A stretch of DNA of 64,000 nt from CAXYVX01 sp049297855 (GTDB lineage: Bacteria; Patescibacteriota; Saccharimonadia; Saccharimonadales; Saccharimonadaceae): assembly GCA_049297855.1 (NCBI GenBank), contig JBAQVB010000006.1, forward strand, positions 4,431 through 68,430. The letters run 5' to 3'. Positions 60,807-64,000 of the stretch are shown here, one piece after another. Both the position numbers and the translations under genes were made by a program. The notes beneath the pieces are model-generated. The model was not told the origin of the DNA. It saw only the letters and a list, made by a program, of their open reading frames with translations, and ran no database searches. How positions within the stretch are numbered: position 1 is the stretch's first letter; each line of letters begins with the position of its first letter.

Positions 60807-62297
60807 ATGAGTGAGGAAATTGCGCCGCAAGGTTTGGCGTTGTATCGTAAATATCGTCCGCAAACGTTAGACGAGGTGCTGGGTCAGCCGCAAATTACTA
60901 AGCTTTTGCAGGCGGCGGCCAAACGGGATGAGTTCGCCCACGCCTATTTATTGGTCGGCCAACGTGGCACGGGGAAAACATCGGTGGCGCGGATTTTGGC
61001 GCATTTGATCAATCAAACATCGTATAACAGTGAGGATTTTGACATTATCGAAATCGACGCCGCTAGCCACGGTTCGGTCGATGACGCTCGCGAGCTGCGC
61101 GATCACGCCAATTTGGCACCACTGAAAGCACGCAACAAAGTTTATATTATCGATGAGGTACACATGCTGTCGCGCCAAGCGTTTGACGCGCTGTTAAAAT
61201 TGATCGAGGAGCCACCGGCGCAGTTATATTTTATTTTGGCTACTACCGAGCTCAGAAAAGTTCCGGCCACAATTTTGTCGCGTATCCAGCAGTTTACTTT
61301 TCATCCGGTGGCGCCGGAAATCGTCTCGGAGCATTTGCGCGAAATTGCCGATGCCGAAAAAATTAACGTCGACGATGAAGCTTTGTTGCTAATTGCGAAT
61401 CGTGGCGAAGGTAGTTTTCGCGACTCGATCACACTATTAGATCAATTGCACATTGCAAATCAAACCATCACTGCGAGCGAGGTTGAAACGGTTTTGGGTC
61501 TCGCGCCGAACACGGCCATTGCGCGTTTGATCGATGAGATGGATGACGGCAGCATCCCGCAGTTGGTTAACGAATTCCGCGACTTGCTGGCTAACGGACA
61601 TTCGGCGAGTGAGTTAGCAAAACAATTGATTTCAGAACTACTAAAGCTGGCTGTTGAGCGACCAGTCTTTTATCCGCTCGTGGAGCAGTTGTTGGACGTC
61701 ACAAAATCTAGCAATCCGTCAGTCAAATTATTGGCAATTCTGGCTACTTTTACGCAAAATTCGATCGCCGCAACCAAGCCAAAAAATGTAACAAAAACCG
61801 TATCTGCGTTAGTCGAAAATCCGCCAAAATTTAAGCAAATTACACACGAGCTCACGCCCGATCATGACGATCATAAGGAAAAAATTTCGAAAAAGTCTAA
61901 AATAACAGCAGAAAATACCGAAGCCAATGTTCCGAGGGATCAAAAAATAATTAAGCCAACGGCTACTAATAAATCGACTAACACTGTAACGAAATCGCAG
62001 AACCTTGTTTGGGCAAATGTGTTAACTGAGTTTGAAAAATTGGATGAGCCGGCCTCCTTGGCGATTGCTCACGCCGCTAAAATTCAGCTGACTGGTCAAA
62101 CTTTAACATTATTTTTTACCAAGAAGTTTCAACGCAGCCGCGCTGGCACTCGCCATTTTGCGAACTTACTCAGCCAGGCAATTGAAAACGCCGGTGGTGG
62201 ACAATTAACAATAGAGGTTTCGCACGAACCGACGCCACCGGATTCTTCGGCCGCCAAGGTGCTCGACGTAATGGGTGGCGACATCATACAACTCTAG
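60807..62297 (+). CDS. dnaX: DNA polymerase III subunit gamma/tau
   Basis: Clamp-loader ATPase. The 496-residue protein has YRKYRPQTLDEVLGQ (~10-24), Walker A VGQRGTGKTSVARIL (~50), VYIIDEVHMLS (Walker B) and the SRIQQFTF sensor block. The zinc module found between Walker A and the DIIEIDAAS block in most bacteria is missing; only about 20 residues lie there, without Cys. The C-terminal half (~320-390) is Lys/Thr-rich, then a tau-like end. The partner holB is at 43495. Confidence 0.95.
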   Translation: MSEEIAPQGLALYRKYRPQTLDEVLGQPQITKLLQAAAKRDEFAHAYLLVGQRGTGKTSVARILAHLINQTSYNSEDFDIIEIDAASHGSVDDARELRDHANLAPLKARNKVYIIDEVHMLSRQAFDALLKLIEEPPAQLYFILATTELRKVPATILSRIQQFTFHPVAPEIVSEHLREIADAEKINVDDEALLLIANRGEGSFRDSITLLDQLHIANQTITASEVETVLGLAPNTAIARLIDEMDDGSIPQLVNEFRDLLANGHSASELAKQLISELLKLAVERPVFYPLVEQLLDVTKSSNPSVKLLAILATFTQNSIAATKPKNVTKTVSALVENPPKFKQITHELTPDHDDHKEKISKKSKITAENTEANVPRDQKIIKPTATNKSTNTVTKSQNLVWANVLTEFEKLDEPASLAIAHAAKIQLTGQTLTLFFTKKFQRSRAGTRHFANLLSQAIENAGGGQLTIEVSHEPTPPDSSAAKVLDVMGGDIIQL

Positions 62298-62325
62298 AGC
62301 GCCACTCGTAATTTTTGTTAAACAA

Positions 62326-62334
62326 TGTTAAACT
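62326..62334 (+). promoter_or_regulatory. Extended -10 promoter of dnaB
   Basis: TGTTAAACT, ending 11 bases before ATG 62345. It overlaps in-frame codons upstream of that ATG, supporting the shorter start. Confidence 0.55.
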
Positions 62335-62344
62335 TGAAAGAGTT

Positions 62345-63817
62345 ATGGCGAGGAAACAGAGTAGCAGTAGTTCCGATTTAGCAGGCGTGCGCAAAAATGA
62401 AGAGCCGCTAATTGATGGTTTGGCGTTGCGCACTGGCTCGAACGAATCCGATCCCAATCTTGTGCCAGCGCCAGAATCGGTCGGTCCAACCGTGGGCCAC
62501 GACAGCGAAGTTGAGCGGGCGTTACTCGGTTCGATTTTAATGAACAACGAAGTGATGGCCGACATCGCGGACAAAGTCAAAGCGCCGGATTTCTATGACC
62601 GGCGCCACCAGTTGATCTTTCAATCCATGCTCGAGCTAGACGCGCGAAATTCGGCGATCGACATGTTGACGTTAACCGAAAATCTGCGCAACGCCAAAGG
62701 TGATCTAAAAACTGTCGGCGGACCGGATTACATTTCGGAGCTGATTCAGTTGGCGCCGCCTACCGCGAATAACGCCATGAATTACGCCGACATTATTAAG
62801 AAAAACGCTTTTGTGCGTAAAATTCGCAGCATCGGCAACGACTTGGGCAAACTGGCGGCGGCCAATAATGGCGATAAAACCATCACAGATTTATCCGATT
62901 CGGTCAGCCAAGAGCTGGTGAAATTAACCGACGACGCCGTAAATAATGATTTAGTGTCAATCGAATCGATTCTGACCGCCAGCTACGACCGCATGGAGGA
63001 ATTGCACCGCGACAAGAGCAAATTGCGTGGCGTGCGCACCGGTTTTCGCGATCTAGACAAATTAACGGCTGGATTGCAGAAATCAGATCTAATCATTTTG
63101 GCGGCGCGTCCGGCGATGGGCAAATCCACGCTGGCTCAAAATATAGCCTATAACATTGCCACGAAAGAGAAAAAAACCGTCCTGATTTTCAACCTCGAGA
63201 TGAGCAACGACCAAACAGTTGATCGCATGCTGTCAGAGGCATCCGGCGTTGATAGTTGGAATATTCGCACCGGCAATCTGACTAATGACGATTTCGCCAA
63301 AATCAGCGACGCCATGGCCGACATGAGCGAAGCGCCAATTTATTTTGACGACACCAGTGGCCTCAATATTATGGAATTGCGCACCAAGGCGCGCCGCCAG
63401 GCGCACAAAACGCCGATCGGCGCCATCGTTATCGACTATTTGCAGTTGATGACCGGATCGCACAGTTACGGCGACAACCGCGTTCAGGAAATTTCGGAAA
63501 TTTCGCGCGGGCTCAAACTGTTGGCGCGCGAACTAGACGTGCCGGTGATCGCTTTGTCGCAGTTGTCGCGTAGCGTGGAATCTCGCCCGGACAAACGACC
63601 AATGCTGTCCGATTTGCGCGAGAGCGGCTCAATTGAGCAAGACGCCGATCTGGTCGCGTTTCTCTATCGTGAGGACTATTACAACCCCGACACCGATCGA
63701 CAACACATTGCCGAGCTGATCATCAGCAAACACCGTAACGGCCCAACCGGCAAGGTTGAACTATATTTTCATCCGGAACAGTTGAAGTTTATGACGCTAG
63801 ATAAGCGCAGCGCATAG
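62345..63817 (+). CDS. dnaB: Replicative DNA helicase
   Basis: Hexameric helicase at the fork. The 490-residue protein has an N-terminal domain (~45-150, SEVERALLGSILMN), a linker, and the RecA-like core with Walker A AARPAMGKSTLAQNIA (~255), IGAIVIDYLQLMTG (Walker B), QLSRSVESRPDKRP and SGSIEQDADLV. No intein is present. The frame extends 10 codons upstream to a TTG, but the -10 box argues for ATG 62345. It follows dnaX by 47 bases. Confidence 0.96.
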   Translation: MARKQSSSSSDLAGVRKNEEPLIDGLALRTGSNESDPNLVPAPESVGPTVGHDSEVERALLGSILMNNEVMADIADKVKAPDFYDRRHQLIFQSMLELDARNSAIDMLTLTENLRNAKGDLKTVGGPDYISELIQLAPPTANNAMNYADIIKKNAFVRKIRSIGNDLGKLAAANNGDKTITDLSDSVSQELVKLTDDAVNNDLVSIESILTASYDRMEELHRDKSKLRGVRTGFRDLDKLTAGLQKSDLIILAARPAMGKSTLAQNIAYNIATKEKKTVLIFNLEMSNDQTVDRMLSEASGVDSWNIRTGNLTNDDFAKISDAMADMSEAPIYFDDTSGLNIMELRTKARRQAHKTPIGAIVIDYLQLMTGSHSYGDNRVQEISEISRGLKLLARELDVPVIALSQLSRSVESRPDKRPMLSDLRESGSIEQDADLVAFLYREDYYNPDTDRQHIAELIISKHRNGPTGKVELYFHPEQLKFMTLDKRSA

Positions 63818-63953
63818 CCATACATAGTTATTACACCAACCTCAACCATATGTCACAATGACAACCATAAGCGACGTTCATAATGCGTCGCAGTGGTAGT
63901 TGATAAGTATAGAGTAAGTAAGCATAATAACGAAAGGGGGAATAAAACTAATT

Positions 63954-64000
63954 ATGTCACGTCTACCAATACCAGGTTCTGATGCCGGCCAATGGGGGGG
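63954..64000 (+). CDS. Start of a putative surface protein, cut by the window end
   Basis: Only the first 15 codons are visible: MSRLPIPGSDAGQWG. The MSRLPxPGxDxGxWG start is one I associate with long Saccharibacteria surface or tail-like proteins; this is from memory and not proven here. GAAAGGGGG lies 14 bases before the ATG. The window ends within a run of at least seven G, so the frame after it is unknown. Confidence 0.55.
   Translation, partial: MSRLPIPGSDAGQWG
63994..64000. repeat. G7 or longer homopolymer at window end
   Basis: Seven G in a row inside the first codons of the last gene; the true length is cut off. Confidence 0.85.

Noticed and set aside
1..64000. Recoded UGA stop (as in Gracilibacteria/SR1)
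   Set aside because: UGA ends several genes exactly at overlaps, such as rpmC/rpsQ and the GT/GH57 pair; the proteins do not need UGA read through.
1..64000. CRISPR array, prophage, insertion sequence or rRNA genes
   Set aside because: No regularly spaced repeats, cas genes, transposase or integrase frames, or rRNA sequence were seen.

Overview
The gene content points to a Patescibacteria/CPR genome, most likely Candidatus Saccharibacteria (TM7). This is inferred from the absence of rpmD (L30) between rpsE and rplO, many genes with very short or no leaders behind a TGnTAnAAT box, several type IV pilin-like genes, and a final gene starting MSRLPIPGSDAG, a start I associate with Saccharibacteria surface proteins. 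The genetic code looks standard: UGA is used as a stop and there is a CCA-anticodon tRNA-Trp.

Layout. 1-3707 is an S10/spc run (rplV tail, rpsC, rplP, rpmC, rpsQ, rplN, rplX, rplE, rpsN, rpsH) ended by a terminator. 3808-7123 is an island with a P-type ATPase and a broken pilin gene. 7396-9504 resumes the spc operon (rplF, rplR, rpsE, rplO). 9632-18099 holds a membrane histidine kinase, tRNA-Glu, a soluble PAS kinase with a CheY-like regulator, an RluB/RsuA-type pseudouridine synthase and a 1035-residue surface protein. 18196-28009 holds gltX, secY with a class F-like sortase, an OmpR-type regulator and kinase, a PAP2 phosphatase, a MacB-like ABC exporter, a flavin reductase and pilin locus A. 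28010-34332 holds an RNA m5U methyltransferase, an unknown protein, a UvrD/PD-(D/E)XK helicase-nuclease and a dihydrouridine synthase. 34552-38796 is the alpha operon (infA, rpmJ, rpsM, rpsK, rpsD, rpoA, rplQ, rplM, rpsI), followed by pilin locus B. 39669-48191 holds trpS and an alpha-glucan set (GH15, GH57, glycosyltransferase), plus rluD-like, holB and TPR genes. 48336-51615 holds tRNA-Trp, a P-loop kinase, a YgjP-type metallopeptidase and a fourth kinase. 51699-59888 holds rplK, a frameshifted acyltransferase, nusG, secE, rplA, a HIT protein, dcd-tmk, pilin locus C, rplJ and rplL. 60188-64000 holds a coiled-coil protein, dnaX, dnaB and the start of a surface protein.

The most interesting signal is a dispersed family of four single pilin-like genes (loci D, A, B, C). 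Each carries a C6-C9 homopolymer in its coding sequence. In A and B the tract lies between the start codon and the prepilin cleavage site, and the present tract length puts the gene out of frame. In C the tract is in frame. D has an internal C tract at a frameshift plus an upstream stop. The window also ends in a G7+ tract inside the first codons of a putative surface protein. This looks like slipped-strand (phase-variable) control of surface structures, or a store of silent pilin cassettes. Homopolymer sequencing error is the main alternative.

Other themes are ribosomal operons broken up by accessory genes, frequent leaderless-type starts, loss of zinc-binding cysteines in L36, S14, S4 and DnaX, and long tails on several ribosomal proteins, including an SAP/HeH-like helical start on L1.
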